A stretch of 64,000 bases of DNA from JBBQVK01 sp038211735 (GCA_038211735.1 JBBQVK010000001.1:1-64000), one strand, 5' to 3'. Shown: positions 10,240 through 22,300, counted from the stretch's first letter. Translations and numbers: made by a program. The notes: generated by a model from the sequence alone, not told the origin.

Positions 10240-10728
10240 ATGGTAGAACAACTAAAAAATGATGAAGAAATAAATCATGATGATCTTGTCAAACTACAGC
10301 AAGAGATTTTAACGTCATTAGAACAACATACAGATCCGGATATTGTACGCGACTTAGAAGAAGTTAAAAAGACCTTAGAAGATAAACAATTAAACGATCA
10401 GGAGAAATATGCCCAGATTAAAGACGAACTCAATTCGCTTCAAGAAAAAGGTGTTGTACTTACCTATCTCAATGATCTCGAACGTAAAGTAGATAAGATG
10501 ATAGAGAAAGAGGCAGGGCAAGAAAACAGTAACTCTTCAGCTACACAAAAGATGCTTGAACAGATTGCTCTACTTCCAGATTGACCAGAAAAAGATGCTC
10601 AAATTACAACCATAGCGGATCGTGGAAGATCGGTTAGCGCTGACAATGTGGTACAAGAGTTTACAACGATGCAGAAAACCAAAGGAGTTCGATGAGCTAT
10701 AGGTAAGTTCTTCTCATCGAAAATATAA
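10240..10728 (+). CDS. Helical cytoplasmic protein, unknown function
   Basis: 162 residues, mostly charged helix with heptad character (LVKLQQEILTSLEQ, LNSLQEKGVVLTYLNDLERK). There is no signal peptide or membrane segment. Two TGA codons lie in the last third, so the standard code would cut it at 114 residues. It follows the HrcA-like gene by 25 nt, the position where grpE often sits, but I see no GrpE signature. Function unassigned. Confidence 0.65.
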
Positions 10729-10760
10729 CTATTTTAATTCTGTTATGATAAGATAAGCTA

Positions 10761-11252
10761 ATGGTAGAAAAAATACAAAGCGCAGGATGAATTGTGTATA
10801 TTACTGACTCTACGACCAAAGAGCCAAGATTTCTGTTGATCAAAAGACACGCATTATCGAAAAAAGTTGAACGAGTTGCGCCAAAAGGTAAGATCCAGAA
10901 CGGAGAAAAACCTGAGCAAGCAGCTACAAGAGAGATATGCGAAGAGACAAACCTAGCAAGAGAATATTTGGCGGTTAAACAAGTGTTGGATACACTTTCG
11001 TTGCAACTGTATAATGACAAAGGCAGACTTGGAGTCGATAAAGATATTACTTATTTTCTGGTCCAGTATACAGGCGATCCACAAGTAGTAAAAATCATAG
11101 AAGGTGAGGGATTTTTGTGAATGTATAAACGAGCAACTTTGCAAGAAGTACTCGGATTGGTAAACTATAAGGATCTCAGAGAGTTATTTAGAATAGCAAA
11201 TGGGATGATTGGTAAATTGACGGTTCGTGACGATTTTATCAAAAATTTCTAA
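10761..11252 (+). CDS. NUDIX hydrolase
   Basis: 163 residues. The NUDIX box is complete: G-K-I-Q-N-G-E-K-P-E-Q followed by AATREICEET, giving the GX5EX7REUXEEXGU pattern with the metal-binding Glu residues. The family cleaves nucleoside diphosphates linked to another group. Substrate is unknown; the sequence VAPKGKIQNGE suggests the diadenosine-polyphosphate/MutT-like class. Two TGA codons, including one in SAGGIVY at the start of the fold. Confidence 0.88.
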
Positions 11253-11294
11253 AGAATATTCCTCTCGAATTTTATTTTCCTATTGACGTAGAAT

Positions 11295-11996
11295 ATGCTC
11301 GAATGCATCTTTCATGGACACTCGTTTGTAGAAATTACTAATGGGACTATTACGATTTTCATTGACCCATTTATTACTGGCAATCCCAGCTGTGATATAA
11401 CAGTAAAGCAAGCGTGTGAGAAGAATCCTCACGCAATCATAATCACCCATGGGCATGATGATCATATTGGCGACTCCCTCGCTATCACCAATGCAACATG
11501 AGCGATGATTATTAGCTCCTATGACATCGCAAAATATTTCACCAAAGTACATGGGATAGAAAACACGACAGGTCTCGGAACTGGTGGAGGAGTTACTCTA
11601 GAATGATTCCATGTGAAACTATTTCAGGCGCGGCATTGAGGAGCGATCAGTACGTGGACAGAATGATATACGGTAGCTGCAGGAGTAATTATTACAATAG
11701 ACGGTAAAAAAATCTATCACGCTGGTGACACATGACTGTTCGGTGATATGCGTTTATTGCATGAATATGAAAAAATAGACGTTGCTTTTTTGCCTATTGG
11801 AGATCTATATACTATGGGAGTAGATGACGCACTCATTGCTACACAGTTTATTCGTCCGCACTACGTCGTGCCGATACATTATAATACCTGGCCAAAGATC
11901 AAAGCTGATTCAATGGATTTTGCTAGGCGTGTTATGCTTGACCAAAGTGCAACACCCAAAGTGCTTACTCCTTGACAAGCGGTTGTGCTCTCATAA
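11295..11996 (+). CDS. Metal-dependent hydrolase, UPF0173 / UlaG-like beta-lactamase fold
   Basis: 233 residues. Metal ligands are visible in order: FHGHSFVEI at the start, the HxHxDH motif THGHDDHIGD (residues about 52-61), an ARHGG motif, HAGDTGLFGD and the final VPIHYNTWP. This order is that of the UPF0173 group of the metallo-beta-lactamase superfamily, whose substrates are mostly unknown. Six TGA codons are needed to read it, including the Gly of HAGDTG. Stands alone between the NUDIX gene and a small membrane protein. Confidence 0.85.
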
Positions 11997-12101
11997 AAGT
12001 TTGGAATTAATTGAGAAATCCCTTGTTTTTCCTAAAGAAACAAGTAATTGTAAGCACTATTGATCAAAGATACCCAGTTGTTTTAATCACTCAATGAACA
12101 C

Positions 12102-12596
12102 ATGGATAGCGCAACATATACTTCATCTCCTGTCGAAGGATCTGGACACTATAACGTGGGGGAAAGCTATACTGATAAATTAGTGAAGAGAAAGAAAAAA
12201 CTAACGATAAATCTTGTCGAATTTTTAATAGGGTTCGTTTTATTGGTATTTTGCTTCAATTATCTTTCAACGCATCCTGCAGAGAAACTCTCAGTTTTTT
12301 CAAGTGTGGATGTACTTTTGCAAAAAGCAAAGGTAGCAATTTCTCAACGAACACATGGTCAAGGAAATGAGCTCAAAGTTAAATACTCGCTCGAAAGGAG
12401 TTACAAAGAAATGTTAGGAATCGTAGAAGATGCGAACTGTCTTGATGTCTTGCAACGTGAAGAGATAAGACGTATGTATACGAGCTTACAGCGTATAAGT
12501 GTGGATGAGTTTGTACAACAGGAACCATTGTTCGTAGAATTTATTTCGAAAACGTATGATAAAGTCCAGAAAGAGTGTAACATCAAACAAGAGTAG
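12102..12596 (+). CDS. Single-pass membrane protein, unknown function
   Basis: 164 residues. A polar, Ser/Gly-rich N-terminal 30 residues and a basic KRKKK stretch precede one membrane segment (LVEFLIGFVLLVFCFNYL). The remaining 100 residues are a helical extracytoplasmic domain with two Cys (DANCLDV and KECNIK) that could pair. Ends 37 nt before cysS. No family recognised. Confidence 0.65.
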   Translation: MDSATYTSSPVEGSGHYNVGESYTDKLVKRKKKLTINLVEFLIGFVLLVFCFNYLSTHPAEKLSVFSSVDVLLQKAKVAISQRTHGQGNELKVKYSLERSYKEMLGIVEDANCLDVLQREEIRRMYTSLQRISVDEFVQQEPLFVEFISKTYDKVQKECNIKQE

Positions 12597-12633
12597 CAAA
12601 AAGATAGCAAAGACTTTTATTTTCTTCCCATTG

Positions 12634-14193
12634 ATGTCCCAGGAAATCATATTGTATGATACGATGCGTCGTGCAAAAGTTCCTTTTGTTCCCATTGATC
12701 CTGCTTTGGTGAAGATTTATAGTTGTGGTCCAACAGTATATAGTGAGCCACATCTCGGTAATTTGAGATATTTTACGTTGGCAGATTTGTTAAGATCAAC
12801 CTTGGAATATATAGGTGGGTACAAAGTTACGCATGTCATGAATATTACTGATGTGGGTCATTTAAGTGGAGACAACGATTGAGATGCAGATCATGGCGAA
12901 GATCGTATGGAAAAATGAGCTAGGAAGGAAGGCATGACGGTTTGGCAGGTTGCAAGAAGATATGAAAATCGCTTTCTGGAATATATGGAAGAGTTCAATA
13001 TTACCCCATTTGATGTGAACCCAAGAGCGACCGAACATATTCCAGAGCAAATTGCGATGGTAAAAAAATTGCGTGAATTTGGCTATACCTACGTTATAGA
13101 AAACGATGGAATATATATGAATACCTCCAAAATCTCTGACTATGGGAAATTAGCAAGACTTGATATAGCGTGACTTGAATCTCAATATAGAGGAGAGGGA
13201 GCGCAGATTGATAGCGATAAAAAGAAACAGATTACTGATTTTGCCTTATGGAAGTTTTCTCCTAAAGATGAAAAGAGAGGTATGGAATGGGTATTCGATG
13301 GGGATAGAAGTAACTCATTGCTCGTAGATTCTGAAGAACAATTGCCTCGGAAACAAGACATTAATACCAAAGAACAACAGTTCGTACTCAGAAGTAGTCT
13401 GACTGATGAAGAAGAAGCAACGAGATGATTCCCAGGACGACATATTGAGTGTAGTGCCATGTCAGTAAAATACTTATGAGAGCAATTTGATATTCATACG
13501 GGATGAGTAGACCATATTCCTGTGCATCATACCAATGAAATTGCACAGAGTGAATGTTGCTTAGGTAAAAAACCGCGAGTTAATTACTGGCTCCATCAAC
13601 AGTTTCTTCAAGTAGGTGGAGGCAAAATGGGTAAATCTAAAGGGCACGATCTCAGCGTCCCAGGCATACTAGCAAAATGATTTAGTTCATTGGATATGAG
13701 ATACTTTTATCTTACAGCGCATTATAGGAGCTTTTTAGACTTCAGCCGGGAAGCATTAGAAAGTGCTCGTATGACTAGAGCAAATATGATGAAAAAAATC
13801 GCGCAGCAAAAACTCCCTACATGAGAAGAACTCAAAACCCATATACCATGAAAAGCCTATCAAGAAATGTCTGAAGCAATGGCTGATGATTTGGATACAG
13901 TGAAAACAATAACACTCGTACAAAAATATTTAAATGAGCTTCCTAGCAGCTTATATGATATACTGTTGTTCGATCAACAAATAACTAAAATAGGACTTTT
14001 AGAGTGAGCACAAGCATTGCAAGCACAGGCTTTGCAACAAGCCCCGGAATCCATTGCTCAACTCGCACAGCAACGTCATCAAGCAAAAAAAGACAGAAAC
14101 TTTTCGCTTGCTGATCAACTCAGGGAACAAATACGTGAAGCAGGACGAGAGGTAAAAGATACTTCTGATAGCTATGAACTAGTGAAGATATAA
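12634..14193 (+). CDS. cysS: Cysteinyl-tRNA synthetase with an internal insertion
   Basis: 519 residues. Charges tRNA-Cys. Class I signatures: the HIGH-type motif in SCGPTVYSEPHLGN (PHLGN), the zinc/Cys-binding GGVDHIPVHHTNEIAQSE, and the KMSKS-type loop as GGGKMGKSKG with Gly replacing the central Ser. Between DFALWKFSP (about residue 203) and FPGRHIECSAMS (about 264) there is an extra acidic/polar segment of roughly 40 residues (DGDRSNSLLVDSEEQLP and beyond). The start at 12634 was chosen because the frame upstream has no homology. About eight TGA codons are needed. Confidence 0.94.
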
Positions 14194-14269
14194 TCTTATA
14201 AAGATATCAAAGCATATCTGGCAGGGACATTTGTTTGCAACTTATCATTTACTCTTTCCTGTCTTGTCC

Positions 14270-14449
14270 ATGACTCTTATCAAAGCACAGACCAAAGCTC
14301 AACAAAGAGAAACACAAAAAACGGCACTTCAGCGTAAACGAATCAAGCATGGAGTAGGGAAATGGCAACCTAAACAAGGAATTTCAAAACAACGGAAGAA
14401 AATGATTGAGAAGAAAATCACGATCACCCGTAAGGCAAAGAGTTCGTAA
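14270..14449 (+). CDS. Small very basic protein
   Basis: 59 residues, about one third Lys/Arg, no TGA. MTLIKAQTKAQQRETQKTAL is followed by RKRIKHGVGKWQPKQG and a Lys-rich end. The composition suits a nucleic-acid- or ribosome-binding protein. A TTG at 14231 gives a 72-residue alternative. No good Shine-Dalgarno sequence precedes either start. Convergent with the gene at 14475 across 25 nt. Confidence 0.45.
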   Translation: MTLIKAQTKAQQRETQKTALQRKRIKHGVGKWQPKQGISKQRKKMIEKKITITRKAKSS

Positions 14450-14474
14450 AAAATTTCTAATTTGTTGCCTTTAT

Positions 14475-15617
14475 TCAAATTTTTTCTACATCTCTAAGCT
14501 GTTTCCGATTTCTGTAAATGGTCGTTCGCTCAAGAAATTGTTTTGGTGGGGTAATTTCATTTGTAAGAAGCCTCCCTTTTTCCTGAGTAAGCTTGTATAA
14601 GAGTTTCCCATAAATACCTCCTGGCCAGAGGAGATCGCCTTGCATATCTAGGGAGTGTTTTCTAGAACTATGTTCTATCTGTGCGTCACCATTGAACGAA
14701 CCTTGATAACGATCGTTTTGTACTGCATGTACGCCCACCATGCCAGGAATATCTTTGTCTTCAAATGTCACGGTTGTTCTATGCTCTGGGAAGTCGACAG
14801 AAAGTGTATCATTTCCTTCTTTTGCAATATTCCCAGAGATTACTAGGTTTTGACCTGAAAGTAGGTATAACCAGCCATCGTTTTGATCTGGTACCATGCG
14901 TGTTTTCTGGTTGTTGTTATTCACGATCTGCACAAGGAAGTCCGGCAAGAAAAAAGCCATCTGAGGTACATCAGATCTAGAGAAATGTATCCGTTTCTGT
15001 TTGTACTGATTGATCAATAAGTATCGTTGGCGAATAGTCGTGAGTCAATTCTCCTGGTCTGTAGAGAAATCAATTTGGTCTAGCAAAAAGTAGAGATCGT
15101 TTTTCTCTATCTTGGCTTCTCGATAGATAGTTACATCAAATGAGTGACTAGTATCTACTGTTCCAGAGATGTCTTCTATTGAGTCGTTTTCGAGAGGAGA
15201 AGGTTCTTCTTGGTTCACATACTCTCTAATACCTTCTACATGAAGGCTAGTAGCTCATGAGATCATTCCTACCTTCCTTATAGTATCATAGATTGTCTGA
15301 ATTTGTATCGTACTACTCCCAGAAAGCAAGTAGCTACCGGTATTGTACTGTGATGAAAAAAGTGAAGGATGTATAGTGAAATCCAATGAGACCTCATTTG
15401 ATTGCTCAATGCTTCCCCATTTAACTACATCAAGATATCGGTGTAATAATCAGCTATCTGGGACTTTTTCGGCAATCAATGCCCATATTCAAGGAAGAGA
15501 AATTGGCATGTTTTCAGCAGTATCTAGGGAAAAGAAAATAGTACTACCTCATAGTACACTCACTATCGCAAGACCAATTAACCATTTTTTAGCCGATGTC
15601 ATCGAACTGATTGACAT
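14475..15617 (-). CDS. Membrane-anchored extracytoplasmic protein, unknown function
   Basis: 380 residues from ATG 15617; the frame is open to a TAA at 15720-15722, so a longer start such as GTG 15707 is possible. One N-terminal membrane segment (WLIGLAIVSVLGGSTIFF) is followed by a soluble, beta-rich looking region with many Ser/Thr and aromatic residues. Four or five TGA codons break the standard reading. It is divergent from the DUF2304-GT2 gene at 15757, and could be either a surface protein or part of the glycan locus boundary. No domain recognised. Confidence 0.65.
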
Positions 15618-15756
15618 ACTAAAAACAGGTCGTAGTGTATTCGTTTTTTTCTGGATTGCAAGTTCAGCCCTTTTCTGTAGAAAGAATAAGTACAGAATCT
15701 TTTTCACACACGTTAAGAGTTATATTACTGTTTTTATCACACACTCAAGGGAGCTC

Positions 15757-16851
15757 ATGAGTCTCTTACAGTTAATTATTATCCTGACCGGAGCCATATT
15801 TTTGCTTTTTGCTATCGATCTCTACCAAAGAAAAAAATTTAACTTTTTGCATTTTTTGGTGTTTTTCTGAGGGACGTGATTAGTTGTGTTGTTCGTAATA
15901 AGACAAGACTTACTAAATAGGTTTGGTTCGTTTTTCGGCGGGGCAAGAGGGGCTGATGTCATCGTATATCTTGCAGTTATTTTCCTAGGATATATGTACT
16001 TCGAACTGTTGAACAAACAGACAAAACAACAGATGGAAGTGACGAGGATCTCAACGGCTTATGCGCTGCGCGAATTTGAGCTAAATAAGTGACCATTCAT
16101 AGCCAAACTCAAAGCTACTCCAGCGAGCGAAAAATCCAAATTCATGTTTTTGATCAGAGCATATAACGAGTCTACCATGATCTGATCCGTTATTGATGAG
16201 ATAGTGCAAGCATGATTTACCAAGATTATCGTATGTAATGACTGATCTTCTGATAATACGGAGAGAGTAGTTCAAGCAAAAGCTGAAGAGTATCAAGACC
16301 GTTTGATAGTTCCCCTTTCTCATTTAATCAATAGAGGCCCTTGAGCTGCAAATAAGACGCTCTTTGCGTTTGCGACTAAATATGCTCAAGATTTAGCTGT
16401 AGAACGACTAGTTACTTATGATGCAGATGGGCAGATGGATATCGCAGATATGAATACCTTTATGAAATACGCTTATTTTGACAAATATGATGTAGTAATT
16501 GGAAGCAGGTTTGTAGAAGGAGCAGTAGTAGAAAACATGCCCCGGTTAAGAAGAGTTATCTTGTTATGAAGCAGGTTTGTTACCTATATTTTCAATGGTA
16601 TCCGAGTCACTGACGTCCCTACAGGATATAGAATGTATCATCGCGATGTTATCGGGCAGTTCAAAATCACTTCAGATCGATTTAGTTATCAAAATGACAT
16701 TATAGGAACAATTTCACACTATCAATTAAGATTTATAGAAATCCCTGTGCATATTAAATATACTCACTATAGCCTTACAAAAGGACAATCCAATACGAGC
16801 GCTTTGAAAATTTTGAAAGAGCTTGTGTATAAAGCACTCTTTTTTAAATAA
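15757..16851 (+). CDS. DUF2304-like membrane domain fused to a family 2 glycosyltransferase
   Basis: 364 residues. Residues 1-85 hold three hydrophobic segments resembling DUF2304, a small membrane protein usually encoded beside a dolichyl-phosphate-mannose-type synthase. Residues about 115-330 are the GT2 catalytic domain: LIRAYNEST, IVCNDGSSDNT, TYDADGQMD (DxD-type metal site) and GYRMYHRDV. The partners that are usually separate are fused here. It probably makes an undecaprenyl-phosphate-linked monosaccharide for GT-C enzymes such as the one at 17890. First gene of the plus-strand glycan run. Confidence 0.82.
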
Positions 16852-16863
16852 TAATTTTTTTAC

Positions 16864-17880
16864 ATGAAGTTATTTTTCAAAACAGTTGGAGTAGTTATTG
16901 GTATAGTCTGATTTGCTTGTTCTTCATGGAGCCATGCTACATATCAACAACAAGGATTTGCGACCTTCCAAGAAGCAGATAACGCCGTTTCTTTCACCTG
17001 TGATGCACAATGTTTTATGATAGTGGGTCCAGTAGGCTCATATGATTTACTCTCGATCAAATGAACATTGCATGGAAATGGACAAGTATGACTTGGTTTC
17101 CTCGTAGGACAACAGATATTTCCTGGAGAGCTACTTACAGCTGAGGGAGTAACACAACACTCATTTATATTTTCACTCCATCCAGCATTTACGCAGTTAC
17201 CCAAAGGTCAGGTTCAAATTGTATTTATAGTAAATGGAGCAGTCAGTGCAACTTCGCTCAGCGTTATTCCGATGAGACTTTCATTCTGACAAAAAATCAG
17301 CCAAGGATGGAGAGATTTTTGGACTAATGAGACACTCAGACCATATTCTATAAATCTAAGATATGGAGTAACAATTTTGGGAACATCGTTGGTTAAAATT
17401 ACCTATCGGTTATTTTTCATAGGAGTTTTGTGCTGTATAATATTTATTAGAAAACCAACACAGAGAAAACAGGCGATAATGATATTGGCTATTATTTTAG
17501 TGTTACTGTTTACCCTAAGAAACTTACTGAATCGGACTGATTGGACAAAAAGTGCGTTACACTCATATACCTCTGCTCCTGAAGATCAAAAAGGTTTCTT
17601 TGACTTGGCTGATTATCCAGTATTTATCAATAAGATGAGAAAAACGCTTAAACTCGATGAACAGTTTAAGGATAAAGTTTGTACTATCTATTTTGATGCA
17701 GCCCAAGAGTGGCCATTCAAAGCACATGCAGATGTGTTCTACAGCGAACCTTGCCAGGCTGCTACCGACAAATCAGCTGCAGATTATATCGCTTATTACA
17801 AAAAGCCAATCGGTAGTGAGAGCGAAGGGAAGCCAGTATTATTAGAATTTAATTGATCTTTTTTAATTCAAAATAAATAA
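16864..17880 (+). CDS. Secreted/membrane protein of the glycan locus, unknown function
   Basis: 338 residues. N-terminal signal segment (VGVVIGIVGFACSSWSHA), a beta-rich extracytoplasmic region to about residue 165, two hydrophobic segments (FFIGVLCCIIFI and IMILAIILVLLFTL), and a C-terminal soluble domain with three Cys (KVCTIYF, EPCQAA). The layout suggests two or three membrane passes. It lies 12 nt after the GT2 gene and 9 nt before a GT-C-like gene, so it probably acts with them. No family recognised. Confidence 0.65.
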
Positions 17881-17889
17881 CTCGTATTC

Positions 17890-19341
17890 ATGTTTACAAC
17901 CTCTTTTTGATTGTGACTTTGGTCCGTTATGGTGAATATAGTAGTGCCTTTGATACCAGGAGTTCTCTTCCTGCGGCTCTGCTTTGGTGCAAAATTCAAA
18001 GGAGTATTACTCTATCTACTAGGATGGTTTATAGGAGTAGGAGTTATTTCTAATTTCTTGTTCGATGTACAGTTCATTCATTTTGGAGTAGGAATAGTAG
18101 AGTATGTACTATTACTTGTTGTGTTAGTGATAGGACTCGTCATAAAACACTCTATAAAAAAATGATCACGATCAGCTTATCTCCAAACTCTTCGTGTTGT
18201 AGGTCAAAAAAACGAACTTATTAGCTCATATACTCAACTAACTCCTATCTATAAACTTCTTACTTGGGGAGGTGCGATTGCAATAGTGTGGTTTTTGGCA
18301 GTTTCGTTTATTTTTACAACTAACTTCCCTACCTATGCTGATGATAGTTTTAGCAACTGGAATAGACCTGTTGCAAATATAGTGCATGATGGAGGAGTGA
18401 AATTATTTTGAGCAAAAGATGTAATTTTGGCAAGAGGAAGGCTAGGATATCCTATTCATATTGCAATCTATGAAGCGGTTATAGCTGATTTTACCGGCGG
18501 TATTAACGATGTGTATATAGACCTATTCCAACGGATTAGCATGTTTTTCTGCCTATTGTTTGTAATGCTGATCACGCGAGAGAAATCAAAAAACATCGTC
18601 TTTACTCTTGCTCCAGCAGTTGCGCTGATAAGTCTCCCTTTGATTTTTATACATAGCATCGAGTCATATCATGACTTGCCTGTCACAATCTTTGCAGTGA
18701 TAGCAGCTTGGGCTATCTACGAGTTCTTATCGAATCGTGAAGGAGCCTATCTGACTCTGTGACTTCTTATCGTGTATATAATGAGCTATATAAAAATAGA
18801 GTGATTGATTATATATGCAGGCGGATTGTTTTTCGCAGCAGTACTCGTCCTTCTATTGGATAGAAAGGTTTGCAAAGAGGCATTTCAATCGCTACGTTCA
18901 AGCAGATTACGAATCATCGAAAACGTCACCTATTTTGTACTTTTCTTGCTTCCCTTCCAACTGGTAAGAATGGCTCATCATTTAGGATTCAATCCCTCTT
19001 CTTTGGAAAGCGGAGAGGTATTAGACAAGAAAGTACATCGAGAAATATTTAGTAATTTTAAATGACTCTTTTTCAAAGAAGATAATTATTGAATAGCATT
19101 AATTCCGCTTTGTCTATTATTGATAACAGCTTATCACTTATGGAAACAAAAGAAGTATGTGCAACTGTATTTCATCATTGCAGGGATTTTTGTGTTTGTC
19201 TTATTCACTCTCGTATTCTTACTGACAAACAACTATCAGTGGGTATTGAATCAAACAACGGTGAATAGAGTTTATACGATGTGCTTCTTTATGATATTTG
19301 CTTTTATTTGATTCTATATGCATGAACGCTGAACAAAATAG
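17890..19341 (+). CDS. Polytopic GT-C-type glycosyltransferase (GT39/PMT-like)
   Basis: 483 residues with about 11-12 hydrophobic segments. The acidic pair in an external loop (TYADDSFSNWNRP, residues about 155-167) and an Arg/Lys-rich following loop resemble the GT-C fold, whose enzymes use lipid-phosphate sugars outside the membrane. The preceding DUF2304-GT2 fusion could supply that donor. Overlaps the methyltransferase gene by 20 nt. The exact family is uncertain; an unrelated polymerase or ligase is possible. Confidence 0.65.
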
Positions 19342-19936
19342 GAAAGAGTCATTTGGGGTAAAAAAACTTTCTCGATTGGACAAACTGATTTATACGATGA
19401 GAGTAAGATCCATAAAAAAATACTGCGATTGTAAGGACAAAACAATCATGGATGTAGGATGTGGATACAATGCAGACTTCCTCAGATATATTCAGAAAAA
19501 ATATATACCAAGCAAAGCAATTGCATATGATTTGATGCTCAACAAACCTTTTCTAGAGCAAGAAAATATAGCATGCATTGAGTGAGATCTGAATATGCCA
19601 TTACAACTTGATGGCACAGTAGACTTTATTTTTGCAACCGCTATCTTGGAACATCTTTCTGCTCCAATTCCTTTTCTGAGAGAGTGTCTTTCTAAGCTTG
19701 CCCCAGGATGATGTTTGTTAGTGACAACCCCAAGTATATGGTCCAAACCAGTATTAGAGTTTATGGCTTACAAACTCAAAGTAATCTCTGCTGAGGAGAT
19801 CGAGGATCATAAAGAGTATTTTGATAAAGCAATATTACTGGACTATTATACAAAAGCGGGATTTGACGTTTCACGTGTTCATCATGAATATTTTGAGTGC
19901 TATATGAATAATTTAATCGTTGCGCATAAAAAATAA
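19322..19936 (+). CDS. SAM-dependent methyltransferase (class I)
   Basis: 204 residues. SAM-binding motif I is TIMDVGCGYNADFLRYI (residues about 39-56), followed by an acidic residue in a strand at AYDLML, and motif-4-like FIFATAILEHLSAP typical of Methyltransf_11-type enzymes. The start lies inside the end of the previous gene, and its TAA overlaps the next ATG, so translation is coupled. Within this locus it probably methylates a sugar or lipid-linked intermediate; the substrate is inferred only from context. Confidence 0.82.
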
Positions 19937-20316
19937 TGCACGTTCCATATAAAAAAATTATTAAGTATGGCATTTGAGGAGCGGTAGGTGCTTTGACCGA
20001 TTTATTTTTCTTGTATGTTTTTACAGAATATTTTGGTATATATTACTTACTTTCACAAGTATTCTCATTTATCATTAGCGTATTTGTAGGATTTCTTTTC
20101 CAGAAACATATTACGTTCGAAAATAAGTGATGAAATATCAAAAAACAATCAGGCCTTTTTCTGTCGTTTCAAGTAGTAGGAATACTTATAAACCTATGAA
20201 TTATGGCAATATTGGTAGAATATGGAGGGATACATTATCTCATAGCTTCCATTATTGCAAAAGGTATCGTATTTTGATGGAACTTTTATATGAATCAAAA
20301 ATATAACTTTAAATAA
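19936..20316 (+). CDS. GtrA-like membrane protein
   Basis: 126 residues, four hydrophobic segments. Start KYGIGGAVGALTDLFFLYVF and the later FLFQKHITFENKG and KGIVFGWNFYMNQKYNF match the GtrA/PF04138 pattern (conserved NF..N..YvF). GtrA-like proteins are thought to flip undecaprenyl-phosphate sugars across the membrane. Four or five Gly are written TGA. The 1-nt overlap with the preceding gene and 6-nt gap to the following GT2 gene fit a GtrA plus GT2 module. Confidence 0.85.
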
Positions 20317-20322
20317 TAGCAT

Positions 20323-21063
20323 ATGGATAAGAAACTCTTGAGTATAATCATTCCCGTATACAATGAAGAAACCTTTGTTCATTTTCTCCTCGAGAAATTA
20401 TTGACGGTACCTTTTGAAAGTAATGGACGAAACACACAATGGATCATTGTAAATGATTGAAGCACAGATACCTCTGGGGCAGTAATAGAGCAGTTTATAC
20501 ATACGCATCCAGAACAAGAGATTATCTATCACGCTCAAAAAAACTCGGGGAAAGGCGCCGCAGTAAAAAAATGATTTTCACTTGCTACAGGAGAGCTGCT
20601 AGTAATTCAAGATGCTGATCTTGAATATGATCCAAATGATCTACTTGAGGGAATTGCGTTGATGGAGCAACAGAATCTTGATATTGCTTATGGATCCAGA
20701 ATCCGTGGATTTAAACGTTATGGATTTACCTATTCAACCTGGCCGTTTTTGATCTGAGGAGGAGTAGTTTCATTGCTGGCTTCTGTACTATCTGGACATC
20801 TCATATCAGACGAACCGACCTGCTATAAAATGTTTAGGAAAACCTGCCAAAAGCACCTCCTTTTACCCCCTGAAAATGGCTTTGAATGGGAGCCTGCAGT
20901 CACTATATTGTTGTTGAAAGCATGATTCCGTTACAAAGAGCGACCGATAAGATATTATCCTAGAAAAGCCACTGCAGGGAAGAAAATTAAAGTCAAAGAT
21001 GGATTCATTGCCTTATGGACATTGATAAGATGGAGATGTAAATGATTGACAATACTGTCATAG
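20323..21063 (+). CDS. Family 2 glycosyltransferase (polyprenyl-phosphate sugar synthase type)
   Basis: 246 residues. Motifs: SIIIPVYNEE at the start, IIVNDGSTDTS with the Gly of NDGS encoded by TGA, KNSGKGAAVKKGF, VIQDADLEYDP (metal-binding DAD) and FEWEPAV. These are the marks of DPM1/GtrB-like synthases. Directly follows a GtrA-like gene, the usual pairing for making and flipping a lipid-linked sugar. Confidence 0.9.
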
Positions 21064-21082
21064 GTTTTAAATAATAATCCTA

Positions 21083-22300
21083 ATGGATTCAAGAAAAGTA
21101 CAACATTTTTTCATTAAGGGTTTATGATACTTATCTATGAAGATAGGGCAGGCAATTTTAATCTTCAAAAAAAGAACTATCTACAAACGAGATAAATTAG
21201 ATGAAATTGTTATAAATAGATCAGATAGAATTGGTGATGCTACCCTTACTAAACCCTTACTTACTCTTTTTCAAAAGTACGCAAGACAGTCATGATATAA
21301 GGGGACATTTACTATATTAGTCTCTTCTATAAACAAATCTGTTTTTGATGATTTTGATGGGGTAGTGGAACTAGTGGATGAAGACATAAAAATTGATAGT
21401 GGAGATATTGTTCAGATTACTTGGTTGAAAATAGTACAGTGACTCAATAGCTTTCGTTTAAAAACAAAAAAAAGAAGCAAAAAAGAAAGAACTCTACTCA
21501 TAGATCTTGTAGGGCGGTGGGATATGAGCGTGCTTCACCACTACTATAAAAAGGGCTATACGGCTATTGTTTCATGCAATTTGTCTTTTTCAAGTAGTAT
21601 GTTGTCTAATCGAATAAATACTCCTTTTACGACCTTTCAGTGAAAGAGGAATTTGATGGAAACTTATATAGATCTTATTGAAGCAACGTTTGATTTAGAC
21701 GGGAAATTTAGAGAGTATGTTTATGAAAATATTAGCCTATTTTATCCTGAGTACTTGGTTAGCGAAAGATTACAAAAACCTTGAGTTTTGATCTTTGTAT
21801 GATGCAAAGAAGATAGAAATTTTTCAGTGAAGAAACGAGTAGAAATTATTGATTATTTTGCAAAAAATTTTCCTTGACCGATTACTGTAATTGATGACAA
21901 TCTAAACAACTACTATAAACTACTATCCCAAACTCACTTTTCATCTTCTGTAGAGGTTATTGAAAATAAATTTTCGCTTGCTCAATTCAAAACCTTTGCT
22001 TGAAACTTTGGATGGATCGTATGACTAGATGGAGGAGGAATGAACCATATTAGATCAGTGACAAATAATCTTACTATTTTTACTCTTGCAGATTCTAATA
22101 TATGGAGCGCCTTTGTTGGAGGTACAACATATAAGAAAACTAACGTTTCAAGAGAGTGGATTGTAGGGAAAGCCGCCGTGGTAATTTGAAATAAAACATT
22201 ATACAATACCTATGCTGCAAGGAAATCATTTTGACACTATGAGGATTTCGAAATTGCTCCCGTATATAATCAACTCTTTGCTAATAAGGATACAAAGTAA
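21083..22300 (+). CDS. GT9-like glycosyltransferase (heptosyltransferase-related)
   Basis: 405 residues. The N-terminal INRSDRIGDATLTKPLLTLF has the pattern found at the start of GT9/ADP-heptose transferases (R-x-D-x-x-GD..L..P.L). The C-terminal half has a GVLIFVGCKEDRNFS strand-turn and IVGLDGGGMNHIRSV, matching the conserved D.G..H of the family. Longer than standard GT9 proteins (about 330-350). Because the locus makes ADP-heptose, heptose is a likely donor, but that is inference. 20 nt separate it from the GT4 gene. Confidence 0.72.
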
